Part shown: piece by piece, positions 1 to 9,035 of the stretch
Layout of the letters: the number at the start of each line of letters is the position of its first letter
How positions within the stretch are numbered: position 1 is the first letter of the stretch
Origin: Pseudomonadaceae bacterium
GTDB lineage: Bacteria > Pseudomonadota > Gammaproteobacteria > Pseudomonadales > Pseudomonadaceae
Length of the DNA: 64,000 nucleotides
Assembly: GCA_900766265.1 (NCBI GenBank)
Contig: CAAFUS010000010.1
Span: forward strand, 530,123 to 594,122
Direction: 5' to 3'
Notes under the pieces: model-generated
What the model was told of the DNA's origin: nothing
Database searches by the model: none
The model's input: the letters and a program-made list of their open reading frames with translations, nothing else
Position numbers and translations under genes: made by a program

Positions 1-1
1 C

Positions 2-1918
2 TGGGCGGCCTTCCAGATCTACATGGTCTACGGCACGCCGCTGGACCTGATGGTCGCGGTGCCGATCCACATCATGTTCGGCCTCGTACTGACCTTCATC
101 ACCCATCCGCTGCGCAAGGGCGATGTTGGCCGCTTCACCGTGGCGCGCCTTTCGGATTACCTGCTCGCCGCCGTGGCGGTCGCCATCGCCCTGCACTACC
201 TGCGAAGCGGCGAGATGCTGAACATGCGCATCGCCATGGTCGACCCGCTCACCACCCTGGACATGGTGGTCGGTGTCGCGGTCATCCTGCTGGTGATCGA
301 GGCCGTGCGCCGGGCGCTGGGCATGGGCCTGACGGTGGTGATCCTAGTGTTCCTCACCTACCAGTTCATCGGCCCGCAACTGCGTGACCTTCCAATGCTG
401 GGGCTTATTGGCCACGACGGAGAGCCGAGCCGGCTGTTTTTCGAGACCTTCCTCGACATGCAGACGATGCAGAACGAGGGCGTGTTCGGCATCCCCAGCA
501 TCGTGTCCTACAACCAGGTCTTCTACTTCCTGCTGTTCGGCGCCTTCCTCCAGCTGTTCGGCGGCGGCCAACTGTTCATGGACCTGTCGGTGCTGCTGGT
601 GGGTCGCTTTCGCGGCGGCATGGCCAAGGTCTCGATCGTCTCTTCCACGCTGTTCGGTTCGGTCAGCGGCAGCGCCACGGCCAACGCCGCGGTGATGGGT
701 ATGTTCACCATCCCGGCGATGAAGAAGTCCGGCATGAGCGCCGAGGAAGCAGCCGCGGTCGAGGCGACCTCCTCCACCGGCGGGCAGATCATGCCGCCGG
801 TGATGGGCGCGGCGGCCTTCCTGATCGCGCAGTTCATGGGCATTCCCTATGCCGATGTGGCCATCGCCGCCCTGATTCCGGCGCTACTGTTCTACGTCGC
901 GCTGTATTTCGTGGTCGACCTGCTGGCGCGCCGCAAGGGCCTGGCCGGCCTGAAGCCCTCGGAACTGGGCACGAACTGGAACAGCGTGCTCAAGCGCCTG
1001 TACCTGCTGATCCCGGTGTTCGTGCTGGTGTACCAGATCATGGCCGGCCGCGCGCTGAGCTCGGCGACGCTGCAGGCGATCTGGATCACCCTGGTGTTCG
1101 GCCTCTGCACCCGTGCCTGGGAAGGCTTTCGTGCCGAAGGCGGCAACGGCGTGCTGAAGGCCGCCGGCTCGGTGGTCAGCGACTCGCTGCAGGCGCTGGA
1201 TTCCGGCGCGCGCGGCGCCATCGCCGTGGCGATTCCCTGCGCCGGTGCCGGCATCGTGGTCGGCATCGCCTCGGTCACCAACCTCGGCCTGACCTTCGGC
1301 ACCTTCGTCGCCGCGCTGTCCGGCGGCATGCTGATCCCGGCCCTGCTGCTGGTGATGTTCATGGTCATCGTGATGGGCATGGGCATGCCAACCACCGCGG
1401 CCTACATCATGGGCGCGATCCTCGCCATCCCGGCGCTCGACAAGCTGGGCGTGCCGGCCCTGTCGGCGCACTTCTTCGTGCTCTATTTCGCCGCCCTGTC
1501 GATGGTCACGCCACCGGTGGCGCTGGCCGCCTTCGTCGCAGGCGGCATCGCCAAAGCCAACGTCTGGAAAACCGGCTGGGTGGCGTTCCGCTACAGCCTG
1601 GCCGGCTTCCTGGTCGCCTTCGCCTTCGTCTTCAGCCCCGCACTGCTGCTGCAGGGCAAGTGGCAGGCGATCGTTCCGGCCGTGGTCACCGCGGTGATCG
1701 GTTGCTACGCACTGGCCGCGTGCGTGGCGGGCTACCTGCGCGCCCGCAACACACCATTCGAATCGGCGCTGCTGTTCGTCGCCGCCGCGCTGCTGATCGC
1801 GCCGATCATCAAGGCCTCGCTGGGCGGTCTCGTGCTGTTCTGCGCGATCTGGGCCTGGCAGAACCGCAAGGCCAGGACCACACAGGCCAACTGCGTGCTG
1901 GAAAGGTCGGGCGCCTGA
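2..1918 (+). CDS. TRAP transporter fused permease (DctQM type), 5' partial
   Basis: Fused 4TM/12TM permease of a TRAP transporter, the membrane part of an ion-driven uptake system that works with a periplasmic binding protein. The reading frame is open to the left edge (codons for WAAFQIYMVYG precede the first ATG at 23), so the start lies outside the window. About 639 residues remain, dominated by hydrophobic helices, with the DctM-like motifs GSVSGSATANAAVMG near residue 220 and GMGMPTTAAYIM near residue 465. The neighbouring TAXI receptor 41 bp downstream makes a complete TAXI-TRAP pair. The substrate is not readable; the catabolic neighbours suggest an organic acid. Confidence 0.93.
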   Translation, partial: WAAFQIYMVYGTPLDLMVAVPIHIMFGLVLTFITHPLRKGDVGRFTVARLSDYLLAAVAVAIALHYLRSGEMLNMRIAMVDPLTTLDMVVGVAVILLVIEAVRRALGMGLTVVILVFLTYQFIGPQLRDLPMLGLIGHDGEPSRLFFETFLDMQTMQNEGVFGIPSIVSYNQVFYFLLFGAFLQLFGGGQLFMDLSVLLVGRFRGGMAKVSIVSSTLFGSVSGSATANAAVMGMFTIPAMKKSGMSAEEAAAVEATSSTGGQIMPPVMGAAAFLIAQFMGIPYADVAIAALIPALLFYVALYFVVDLLARRKGLAGLKPSELGTNWNSVLKRLYLLIPVFVLVYQIMAGRALSSATLQAIWITLVFGLCTRAWEGFRAEGGNGVLKAAGSVVSDSLQALDSGARGAIAVAIPCAGAGIVVGIASVTNLGLTFGTFVAALSGGMLIPALLLVMFMVIVMGMGMPTTAAYIMGAILAIPALDKLGVPALSAHFFVLYFAALSMVTPPVALAAFVAGGIAKANVWKTGWVAFRYSLAGFLVAFAFVFSPALLLQGKWQAIVPAVVTAVIGCYALAACVAGYLRARNTPFESALLFVAAALLIAPIIKASLGGLVLFCAIWAWQNRKARTTQANCVLERSGA

Positions 1919-1950
1919 CGGCCGTCCGCCTGCCGAATTCAACCAAGGAG

Positions 1951-1958
1951 AACAAGAA
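1951..1958 (+). promoter_or_regulatory. Candidate Crc/Hfq site at the TAXI receptor start
   Basis: AACAAGAA lies between the Shine-Dalgarno AAGGAG and the ATG at 1960. It fits the AAnAAnAA motif through which Hfq with Crc blocks translation of catabolic mRNAs in Pseudomonas. The motif is short, so the match alone is weak; its recurrence at 8600-8607 and 9036-9043 strengthens it. Confidence 0.5.
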
Positions 1959-1959
1959 A

Positions 1960-2937
1960 ATGATCAAGGCACTCAAGAAACACGCAGCGATTGCGCTGCT
2001 CGGAGCCATCGGACTGTGCGGCAACGCGCTGGCCGCCGAGCCGGTGAAGGTCAAGTTCGCCGCCGGGCCGACCGGCACCACCTGGTACGCCTACGCCGGC
2101 GCCCTGCGTGGAGAGATGCTCGAGCGTCTGCCGGCCGGCTCGACGGTGGATATCCAGGGCACGCCGATGGCCATCGCCAATACCCAGCTGCTGGCTGGAC
2201 GGCGCGCCGACATCGGCCTGATCTTCCCGCCAGTGGCCGCCTGGGCCCAGCAGCCGTTCGGCCCGTTCAAGAAAAAGATAGAAAGCGTCCGCGGCCTGGT
2301 GGGCGGCCTCGACCAGTACTACCAGCGCATCACCGTGCAGAACGACAGCCCCATCCAGTCGCTCGCCGACATCCGTGAGAAGAAGCTGGCAGTGCGCATC
2401 GGCACCGGTCCGCAGGGCAGCCTCAACGAGTACATCGCCAAGCTGATCCTCGAGGCCAACGGCTTGAGCTACGAGGCGATCGAATCCTTTGGCGGCAGCA
2501 TCAGCAAGTCGAGCCTGAGCATCCTGCAGGACCAGTTCGGCGACCGGCAGCTCGACATGATCATCGGCATCACCACCGCCGGCCACCCGAACACCGCGCA
2601 GCTGTCGATCACCCCCGGGCAGCGCTTCCTCGACCTCAGCGACGAGGCCGTCAGCCACCTGGAGAAGTTCGGCTTCGTCCGTGCCACCATGCCGGCCGGC
2701 ATGTTCGACAAACAGGACAAGCCGGTCCAGGGCATCGGCTTCGCCACTTCGCTGTACGCCAACGACCAGCTCCCCGAAGAGGAGGCCTACGCCATGGAAG
2801 GCCGCGAGTCCCTGCAGCGCTCGTTCGGATCGATGAAGGGCTGGACCGCCGAGGGCTCGGTGGACCCGGCCAACCTCGCTGCTCCGCTGCACCCGGGCGC
2901 CGAGAAGTACTACCGTGAAGTGGGACTGATCCAGTAA
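1960..2937 (+). CDS. TAXI family TRAP transporter solute-binding protein
   Basis: Periplasmic receptor for the fused permease just upstream. The ATG at 1960 is preceded by AAGGAG at 1945-1950 and begins a clear signal peptide (MIKALKKHAAIALLGAIGL, cleavage after ALA). The mature part starts KVKFAAGPTGTTWYAYAGAL, typical of TAXI receptors, and the length of 325 residues fits the family. The frame is open further upstream to 1660 but that part overlaps the permease gene. The octamer AACAAGAA (1951-1958) between ribosome site and start matches the Crc/Hfq consensus AAnAAnAA, suggesting translational carbon catabolite repression. Confidence 0.93.
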   Translation: MIKALKKHAAIALLGAIGLCGNALAAEPVKVKFAAGPTGTTWYAYAGALRGEMLERLPAGSTVDIQGTPMAIANTQLLAGRRADIGLIFPPVAAWAQQPFGPFKKKIESVRGLVGGLDQYYQRITVQNDSPIQSLADIREKKLAVRIGTGPQGSLNEYIAKLILEANGLSYEAIESFGGSISKSSLSILQDQFGDRQLDMIIGITTAGHPNTAQLSITPGQRFLDLSDEAVSHLEKFGFVRATMPAGMFDKQDKPVQGIGFATSLYANDQLPEEEAYAMEGRESLQRSFGSMKGWTAEGSVDPANLAAPLHPGAEKYYREVGLIQ

Positions 2938-3006
2938 TGCCCCCTTGCTGCGCGGGGCCCTCTCAGCCTGGCCCCGCTCGGCTTTTTCCGGACTAGCGAG
3001 GAACAG

Positions 3007-4644
3007 ATGACAGCCGACAACCCACCCGACGGCGGCCAGGCCATCGTCGAACTGCTCAGGCGCAACGGCGTGGACCGGGTCTTCACCGTCCCCGGCGAAA
3101 GCTTCCTACCCGTGCTCGACGCGCTGCACGACGCCCCCGACATCGCCCTGGTGGTGTGCCGCCAGGAAGGCGGGGCGTCGATGATGGCCGAAGCCTACGC
3201 CAAGACCACCGGACACCCGGGCGTCTGCTTCGTCACCCGCGGCCCTGGCAGCGCCAACGCACTGGCCGGCCTGCACGTAGCGGCGCAGGACTCGACGCCG
3301 CTGCTGGTGTTCGTCGGCCAGGTGCCGCGCGCCATGCGCGAGCGCGAGGCCTGGCAAGAAGTCGATGTCGGCGCGCTGTTCGGCTCGGTGGCCAAGTGGG
3401 CCACCGACATCCAGGACGCCGCGCGCCTGCCCGAATACCTCTCCCGAGCCTTCACCACCGCCCGCTCCGGACGTCAGGGCCCGGTGGTGCTCGGGTTGCC
3501 GGAGGACCTGCTGTACGAACGCGTCGAGCCGGTCGATCTCGGCCCGGCGGCGATCAACCAGGGCTACCCCGCGCCGGCCGCGCTGGAGCGTCTGCAGCAG
3601 CTGCTGGCCGAGGCCCGGCGGCCGCTGGCGATCTTCGGCGGCTCCGGCTGGAGCCCCGAGTGCCGGCAGCAACTGCAGGCCTTCGCCGAAGCGCAGGGCC
3701 TGCCGGTGGCCACCGCCTTTCGCCGCCAGGACCGTTTCGACAACGGCCACCCGAACTACGCCGGCGATGCCGGCCTGGGCATGAACCCGCGGCTCGCTGC
3801 GATGATTCAGGAAGCCGACCTGCTGATCGCGGTCGGCACCCGCCTGGGCGACATCACCACCCGCCACTACGAGCTGGTCGAGGCGCCGCAGCCGCGTCAG
3901 CGGCTGGTGCACGTCCATCCTGACCTGCAGGAGCCCGGCCGCGTATACCTGCCGGACCTGGCCCTGTGCGCCTCGGTGGCCAACTTCGCCGAGGCCGTCA
4001 CCGGGCTGCCTCGGCCGTCGAGTCTCTCCGGCGAGCGGCAGGAATGGCTGGCGCGGGCCCGCGAGACCCGCCAGGCCTGGCAGCAACCGACCGAACTGCC
4101 GGGCCCGCTGCAGCTCGGCGAGATCGTCGCCTGGCTCGGCCATCGTCTACCGGCCGACGCGGTGATCAGCAACGGCGCCGGCAACTACACGCTCTGGGTT
4201 CACCGCTTCTACCCGTACCGCGGCTGGGGCAGCCAACTGGCACCGACGTCAGGCTCGATGGGCTACGGCCTGCCCGCGGCGATCGCCGCCAAGCTCGCCC
4301 AGCCCGCGCGACCGGCGGTGTGCTTCGCCGGCGACGGCTGCTTCCAGATGACCTGCCAGGAACTGGCCACCGCCGTGCAGTATGGCGCCAACGTCATCGT
4401 GGTGGTGGTGAACAACGGCTCCTACGGCTCGATCCGCATGCACCAGGACAAGCACTACCCCGGCCGCCGCTACGGTACCGACCTGGTCAACCCGGACATG
4501 GTCGCCCTGGCCCGCGCCTACGGTGCCGGCGCCGCACGGGTGGCACGCACCGAGCAGTTCGCCGAGGCCTTCGAGCAGGCCCTGTCGGCCGACCGGCCGT
4601 TCCTCATCGAGGTGGTAATCGATCCGGCGATCCTGCGGCCCTGA
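3007..4644 (+). CDS. Thiamine-diphosphate-dependent enzyme (acetolactate synthase / benzoylformate decarboxylase family)
   Basis: 545-residue ThDP enzyme with the three usual domains. The N-terminal pyrimidine-binding part has the catalytic-Glu motif CRQEGGASMMAEAYAK near residue 57. A central Rossmann-like domain follows, and the C-terminal domain has the ThDP/Mg motif GDGCFQMTCQELATAVQYG ending in VVNNGSYGS (about residues 444-478). Start ATG 3007 follows GAGGAA. It lies 69 bp after the TAXI receptor in the same direction, so it is probably co-transcribed. In this setting a 2-oxo-acid decarboxylase giving an aldehyde is a reasonable guess because an aldehyde dehydrogenase lies in the cluster; acetolactate synthase-like carboligation is the alternative. 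Confidence 0.88.
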   Translation: MTADNPPDGGQAIVELLRRNGVDRVFTVPGESFLPVLDALHDAPDIALVVCRQEGGASMMAEAYAKTTGHPGVCFVTRGPGSANALAGLHVAAQDSTPLLVFVGQVPRAMREREAWQEVDVGALFGSVAKWATDIQDAARLPEYLSRAFTTARSGRQGPVVLGLPEDLLYERVEPVDLGPAAINQGYPAPAALERLQQLLAEARRPLAIFGGSGWSPECRQQLQAFAEAQGLPVATAFRRQDRFDNGHPNYAGDAGLGMNPRLAAMIQEADLLIAVGTRLGDITTRHYELVEAPQPRQRLVHVHPDLQEPGRVYLPDLALCASVANFAEAVTGLPRPSSLSGERQEWLARARETRQAWQQPTELPGPLQLGEIVAWLGHRLPADAVISNGAGNYTLWVHRFYPYRGWGSQLAPTSGSMGYGLPAAIAAKLAQPARPAVCFAGDGCFQMTCQELATAVQYGANVIVVVVNNGSYGSIRMHQDKHYPGRRYGTDLVNPDMVALARAYGAGAARVARTEQFAEAFEQALSADRPFLIEVVIDPAILRP

Positions 4645-4674
4645 ACCGTGGCGGAGGGCCGCCGGTCCGACATC

Positions 4675-4719
4675 GCTTCACCCGCACCCTCTTCCTCCGG
4701 GAGAGGGCCGAGGTGAAGC
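4675..4719. repeat. Intergenic two-step palindrome (REP-like / bidirectional terminator)
   Basis: Between the convergent ThDP gene and SDR gene lies a nested inverted repeat: outer arms GCTTCACC (4675-4682) and GGTGAAGC (4712-4719), inner arms CCCTCT (4687-4692) and AGAGGG (4702-4707), separated by symmetrical 4-nt bulges. It resembles the CCCTCTCCC...GGGAGAGGG type of dispersed extragenic palindromes seen in high-GC gammaproteobacteria and may serve as a terminator for both genes. The rest of 4645-4889 shows nothing recognisable. Confidence 0.7.
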
Positions 4720-4889
4720 CTGGCGTGCAGGGCTTCGCTTATCCGGCCTGAGGGCGGCTTCTCCGTGGGCTAAGGGAAAGGCAACGGCGCCGCCCTGTTT
4801 GCGGGCGCGATCTCGACCACGAACAGGCGCACTCAGGAACCGTTCGCGACCAAGGCCGCCCCGCTACCCCTGAGCCACGCCCCTCCCCC

Positions 4890-5648
4890 TCAATGCATCA
4901 CCGACCCGCCATCGACCACCACCGTCTCGCCGGTCATGAAGGCGCTGTCGTCGGAGGCGAGAAACAGCAGCGGGCCGATCAGATCGTCCGGCATCTGGTC
5001 GCGCTTGATCGCCCGGCTGGCGATCACCGGCGCGGTCAGGCGCTCGCGCATCTCGGCGTTTGCCACCACTCCCTCGCTGAGCACGAGCCCCGGCGCCAAG
5101 GTGTTCACCGCGATGCCGTGATCGCCCAGCTCACGGGCCAGCGCGCGGGTCATCGCCAGGACCGCGCCCTTGGAGGTGACGTAGTGCAGCAGACCGGGGG
5201 TGCCCTTGAACGGCGTGCCAGACGAGATGTTGATGATCCGACCGGAGCCCTTCGCCTTCATGTAGGGCGCCACCGCCCGCGCACAGACGAAGGGGCCGCG
5301 CACGTTGACCGCCATCACCCTGTCCCACTCGCCGAGATCGATTTCCTCGAACGGCTTCATCTTCAGCGAGGCATAAAGGGCCGCGTTGTTCACCAGCACG
5401 TCGATCCGCCCGAAGCGCTCCATCGTTGCCGCGGCCATGGTCGCAGCAGACGTCTCGTCGGACACGTCGGTCTTCAGCGCGATGGCCTCGCTGCCCATGC
5501 CTTTCAACTCCTCGAGCAGCGCCGCGCCGTCCAGTATGTCGGCCACGACCACGCATGCGCCTTCCGCCGCCATCGCCCGGGCGTAGGTCGCACCGATGCC
5601 CTGTGCCGCGCCGGTAATGATCACTACCTTGCCTTTCATTCGATTCAT
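4890..5648 (-). CDS. Short-chain dehydrogenase/reductase (SDR)
   Basis: 252-residue classical SDR, NAD(P)-dependent oxidoreductase. Visible motifs: the cofactor glycine motif TGAAQGIGATYAR near residue 13, NNAAL near 88, the catalytic Ser in NISSGTP and the YVTSKG (YxxxK) pair near 155. D at the end of beta-2 (VVVADILD) favours NAD over NADP. It is the last gene of a minus-strand operon after dctP-dctQ-dctM, so it probably acts on the imported compound, for example oxidising a hydroxy acid or alcohol. Specificity cannot be read. Confidence 0.9.
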   Translation of the reverse strand: MNRMKGKVVIITGAAQGIGATYARAMAAEGACVVVADILDGAALLEELKGMGSEAIALKTDVSDETSAATMAAATMERFGRIDVLVNNAALYASLKMKPFEEIDLGEWDRVMAVNVRGPFVCARAVAPYMKAKGSGRIINISSGTPFKGTPGLLHYVTSKGAVLAMTRALARELGDHGIAVNTLAPGLVLSEGVVANAEMRERLTAPVIASRAIKRDQMPDDLIGPLLFLASDDSAFMTGETVVVDGGSVMH

Positions 5649-5705
5649 AGAAGTCTCCAGTCGAGCCCGGCCGCTGCCGGGCTAGGCGTTGCGACCTTGC
5701 GCAGG

Positions 5706-6968
5706 TCAGGAAATGAACGCGGTCACCAGCCCCGGTTGCCAGGCGATCAGCACCATCACCAGCAGGGTGACGAGCAGGAACGGCAGCAGTGGCCGGATGA
5801 TCTCGCCCGGCCGGCAACCGGTTACGCGGGAGGCGACATAAAGCGCCGCGCCCACCGGCGGGGTGAGCAGGCCGAGCGTGAGGTTGATGCACATGATCAC
5901 GCCGAGGTGATAGGGGTTGATGCCGTAGACCGACTGCGCCACCGGCAGCACGATGGGGACCAGCAGGATCAGCGCGGCGATGCCGTCGATGACCATGCCG
6001 ACCATCAGCAGCAGCGCGATCAACAGCAGCATGTAGATGAAGGGGTCGGCGGTCATGCCCTGCATCAGGGCCCCGAGCTGCTGCGGGATCTGCTCGTAAA
6101 TGATCACCCAGCCGAACACCGCGGCCGCCGCCACCAGCGCCAAGACCACGCCGCTGTTGATGCCCACCCGCAGCAGCATGTCGCCCATCCGTTCGAACCT
6201 CATCTCGCCGTGGGCGAAGCGCCCCACCAGCACCGCCATGGCCGCGCCGACCGCGGCGGCCTCGGTCGGGGTGGCGATGCCGCCGACGATGCTGCCGATC
6301 ATCAGCGCCGGCACGCTCAGCGACGGCAGGCTGCTGACCACGTTGCGCAGCATCTGAGCGCGGCTCAGGCGCTCGTTCGGCGGGTACTGGTAGAAGAACC
6401 CGAGCAGTGCGATGACCAAGACGAACCCTCCGGTCATCAGCAATCCGGGGACGATGCCGGCGATGAACAGGTCGCCGATGGAGATCTGCGCCAGCACGCC
6501 GAAGATGACGAACAGCATCGACGGCGGGATCACCGGCGCCAGCAGCGCGCCGGCCGCCGTGGTGGCGGTGGCGAAGTTGCGGTCGTAGCCCTTCTGTTGC
6601 ATCTGCGGGACCATCACCTGCGCCATCACCGCCACCTGGGCGTTGGCCGAGCCGACGATCGAGGCCAGCATCATGTTGGCGAGGATGTTGATATAGGCCA
6701 GGCCGCCACGGATCGAACCAAGGAACACCGAGGCGAAGGCCACCAGCCGGCGTGTGATGCCGCCCTCGTTCATCAGCTCACCGACCAGCATGAACAGCGG
6801 AATGGCCAACAGCCCGTAGTTGTCCAGCCCGCCGAAGAACTGCTGCGGGTAGGAGAGGAACAGCACGCCGTTGCCGCTTACCTGGATGTAGACCATGGCG
6901 CTGACGGCCAGCACCAGCGCGATGGGCACGCCGATGAACAGCATGACGGAGAAGAGTCCGATGACCAT
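5706..6968 (-). CDS. dctM: TRAP transporter large permease DctM
   Basis: 420-residue integral membrane protein of the DctM family, the ion-coupled channel of a tripartite TRAP system. Typical landmarks are the N-terminal FIGVPIALVLAVSAM, GSANAQVAVMAQVMVPQM near residue 105 and PPSMLFVIFGVLAQISIGDLF-like loops near 150, then repeated hydrophobic helices to the end. The ATG at 6968 lies 3 bp after the stop of dctQ, a tight operon. Together with the small permease and the DctP receptor it is a complete second TRAP system, distinct from the TAXI system at the left edge. Confidence 0.95.
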   Translation of the reverse strand: MVIGLFSVMLFIGVPIALVLAVSAMVYIQVSGNGVLFLSYPQQFFGGLDNYGLLAIPLFMLVGELMNEGGITRRLVAFASVFLGSIRGGLAYINILANMMLASIVGSANAQVAVMAQVMVPQMQQKGYDRNFATATTAAGALLAPVIPPSMLFVIFGVLAQISIGDLFIAGIVPGLLMTGGFVLVIALLGFFYQYPPNERLSRAQMLRNVVSSLPSLSVPALMIGSIVGGIATPTEAAAVGAAMAVLVGRFAHGEMRFERMGDMLLRVGINSGVVLALVAAAAVFGWVIIYEQIPQQLGALMQGMTADPFIYMLLLIALLLMVGMVIDGIAALILLVPIVLPVAQSVYGINPYHLGVIMCINLTLGLLTPPVGAALYVASRVTGCRPGEIIRPLLPFLLVTLLVMVLIAWQPGLVTAFIS

Positions 6969-6971
6969 GGA

Positions 6972-7547
6972 TTATTCTCCCGAACCGGCCGTTGCCTGCG
7001 CCGCGCCGGCGTGAACCGCGCGCGGCGGCGCCCGCAGGCTGTCGAGCAGGTTGGCCAGGGCATGGATGCTGCTGGTCAGCGCCACCAGCGGCAGGATCAG
7101 CCAGAACCAGAACTTGCCGACGCCGAGCGTCGCGGTCGGCTCCTGGTAGACGTAGTTGAAGGATCCGGCGGCGAAGGCCTCGACGTCGAAGCCACTGCGC
7201 CACAGCGCCAGCGGGTCGAACCACAGCCAGCAGAGCACCAGCAGCGCCACGGCGAAGCCGAGCACCACCAGGTCGGCGGCGCACTTGAGCGCCTTGCGCG
7301 TACCCTTCGGTACCACGTCGGTGAGTAGGGTCACAGCCACCGCCTCGCGGGTCTGCAGGGTCACCGACAGGCCCAGCATGGCCAGCCAGACCATGGTCAG
7401 CACCGCCAGCTCGTCGAGCCAGAAGATCGGCATCTTCAGCGCCCGGCCGGCCACGTTGACCAGGATCATGAGCGGCAGGACCACCACCAGCGCCCGCAGG
7501 GCTGCCCGCTCGCCACGACCGATGGCATTACTCAACGCCCGAATCAT
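6972..7547 (-). CDS. dctQ: TRAP transporter small permease DctQ
   Basis: 191-residue four-helix small permease. The start at 7547 (MIRALSNAIGRGE) is preferred over the longer frame to 7601 because GGGGAT precedes it and DctQ proteins begin this way. The family signature WLDELAVLTMVWLAMLG is present near residue 42. It sits between dctP (upstream, 55 bp) and dctM (downstream, 3 bp) and should form a heteromeric membrane complex with DctM. Confidence 0.92.
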   Translation of the reverse strand: MIRALSNAIGRGERAALRALVVVLPLMILVNVAGRALKMPIFWLDELAVLTMVWLAMLGLSVTLQTREAVAVTLLTDVVPKGTRKALKCAADLVVLGFAVALLVLCWLWFDPLALWRSGFDVEAFAAGSFNYVYQEPTATLGVGKFWFWLILPLVALTSSIHALANLLDSLRAPPRAVHAGAAQATAGSGE

Positions 7548-7602
7548 ATGCGTATCCCCAGTGAACGAACCGAACCCGCCGGCTCGCGCCGGCGGGGCCA
7601 CC

Positions 7603-8589
7603 TCACGGCTGCTGCAGGCCCGCCGCTTCGCGGCGCAGTTCGGCGAGCACCGGGGTCTTCTTCAGCCAGGCGTCCTCCCACTGCTGCAGCTTGTCGCCGA
7701 AGAACTCGGGGCCCACCGGAACCACCTGGATGCCGGCCTGTTCGATGCTCATCTGGGTCTCGGCCTCAGCCATCTCGTAGTGGCCGGTGAGGCTGTCGAG
7801 GTGCTTGCGGCTCAGCTCGCGGATCAGCGCGCGGTCCTCCTCGCTCAGCTGCGCCCAGACCCGCCCGGACATCAGGCCGATCACCGGGAACATCATGTGG
7901 TTGCTCTGCAGCACGGTCTTAGCGCGCTCGTACAGACGCAGCTTCCAGATCAGCTCGAGGTCGGCGTCGACACCGTCGACCTGGCCATTGGCCAACGCGT
8001 CGTAGACGTCGGTGACCGGCATTGGCGTGGAAGCGGCGCCGAGCAGACGGTAGAAGTCCTGTACCGGCGGGAAGGGCGTGATGCGGATCTTGCGGCCGTT
8101 GATGGCTTCGACCGAGTCGGTTGGGAAGGCATTGAGCAGCAGGCGCATGCCGGCCACGCCGTAGCCAAGCCCGACCACCCCGGCCTTGGCCGGCAGCTGC
8201 TCGAGCAGGCTCTGGGCGGCCGGGCCGTTGAGCAACCGGCCCGCCTGCACCACGTCACGCACCAGGTAGGGAGCGAACAACGCGCCGAAATCCGGCACCC
8301 GGTTGGCCAATTCGGCCGTGGTCATGAAGGCCATGTCCAGCGCGCCGGTCTGCAGCTGCTGCAGCATGCGCGCCTCGCTGCCGAGCTGGCCGGCGGGAAA
8401 GACCACGACGCCGTACTTGCCGCCGGAGCGCTCCTTCAGCTCCTCGCCCATGGCCTGCGCCGCCTGCGACCAGGCGTGCGTGCCGGGGACGATCAGCCCC
8501 AGGCGCAGATCCTTTGCCGAGGCCGCGCCGCCGAACAGCAGAGCGGCGGCGGATACCAGCGTGCACAGCAGTCTTGTCGTTCTCTTCAT
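7603..8589 (-). CDS. dctP: TRAP transporter substrate-binding protein DctP
   Basis: 328-residue periplasmic receptor with signal peptide (MKRTTRLLCTLVSAAALLFG, cleavage after ASA). The C-terminal half has GRKIRITPFPPVQDFYRLLG near residue 170, in which the Arg before the TP is the usual carboxylate-binding residue of DctP proteins, so an organic acid ligand is likely. First gene of the minus-strand dctPQM-SDR operon. Its ribosome site AAAGGTGAG is directly preceded by AACAATAA on the mRNA (8600-8607), a Crc/Hfq-type motif. Confidence 0.94.
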   Translation of the reverse strand: MKRTTRLLCTLVSAAALLFGGAASAKDLRLGLIVPGTHAWSQAAQAMGEELKERSGGKYGVVVFPAGQLGSEARMLQQLQTGALDMAFMTTAELANRVPDFGALFAPYLVRDVVQAGRLLNGPAAQSLLEQLPAKAGVVGLGYGVAGMRLLLNAFPTDSVEAINGRKIRITPFPPVQDFYRLLGAASTPMPVTDVYDALANGQVDGVDADLELIWKLRLYERAKTVLQSNHMMFPVIGLMSGRVWAQLSEEDRALIRELSRKHLDSLTGHYEMAEAETQMSIEQAGIQVVPVGPEFFGDKLQQWEDAWLKKTPVLAELRREAAGLQQP

Positions 8590-8599
8590 GGCTCACCTT

Positions 8600-8607
8600 T
8601 TATTGTT
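8600..8607 (-). promoter_or_regulatory. Candidate Crc/Hfq site at dctP
   Basis: On the minus strand AACAATAA abuts the Shine-Dalgarno of dctP. It matches AAnAAnAA exactly and is identical to the octamer upstream of the UbiD gene at 9036-9043. Confidence 0.55.
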
Positions 8608-8889
8608 TTATCGAGCGGACGGCCGAACGCGGGCACCTCGACGACCGTTGGAACTGGGCGATTGCGGCGGGAATCGACGACGAGCGATCTCTTCACCCCT
8701 GTGATGGGTGATCATTCGATCCAGCGACGGAAACGCAACGAGTGTGTTGCAGGAACCTGGAAACGACGCCCATGAATAACCTCTTGTTTTTTTTGTAAGC
8801 GGGCGGGCAACGGCTCTAGCCCGCGCTCCGGCCCATCAGGTGCGTGGGGCACGAACCTAACGCAGGCGGAGCATCCGAGCCATTAGGGA

Positions 8890-8919
8890 ATAATGATGTC
8901 CGGGATCAGGGATCGTTAT
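8890..8919. promoter_or_regulatory. Candidate regulator operator (inverted repeat)
   Basis: ATAATGAT (8890-8897) and ATCGTTAT (8912-8919) are inverted copies with one mismatch, separated by 14 bp. They lie between the divergent TRAP and UbiD operons. The LysR-family gene at 12199 or the AraC-family gene at 16266 could bind here; which one is unknown. Confidence 0.4.
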
Positions 8920-9035
8920 GGCCCGCTCGGGTGCGAACGCGCCGTCTGCCGTATCCGGGGGGCATCGCCGGCACTGATGGCGCGCATCAGAAAACCTTAA
9001 TAGGCAGCCCTTCGCGACGCTCCTAGCATGGCCAA

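Noticed and set aside
4893..7328. 811-residue open frame opposite the SDR and dctM genes
   Set aside because: His/Arg/Asp-rich antisense shadow of well-supported SDR and TRAP genes; high G+C makes long antisense frames common.
8780..8825. T-run followed by a GCGGGC/GCCCGC hairpin as a terminator
   Set aside because: The T-run precedes the stem on the plus strand and becomes an A-run after it on the minus strand, so it has the wrong order for termination on either strand.
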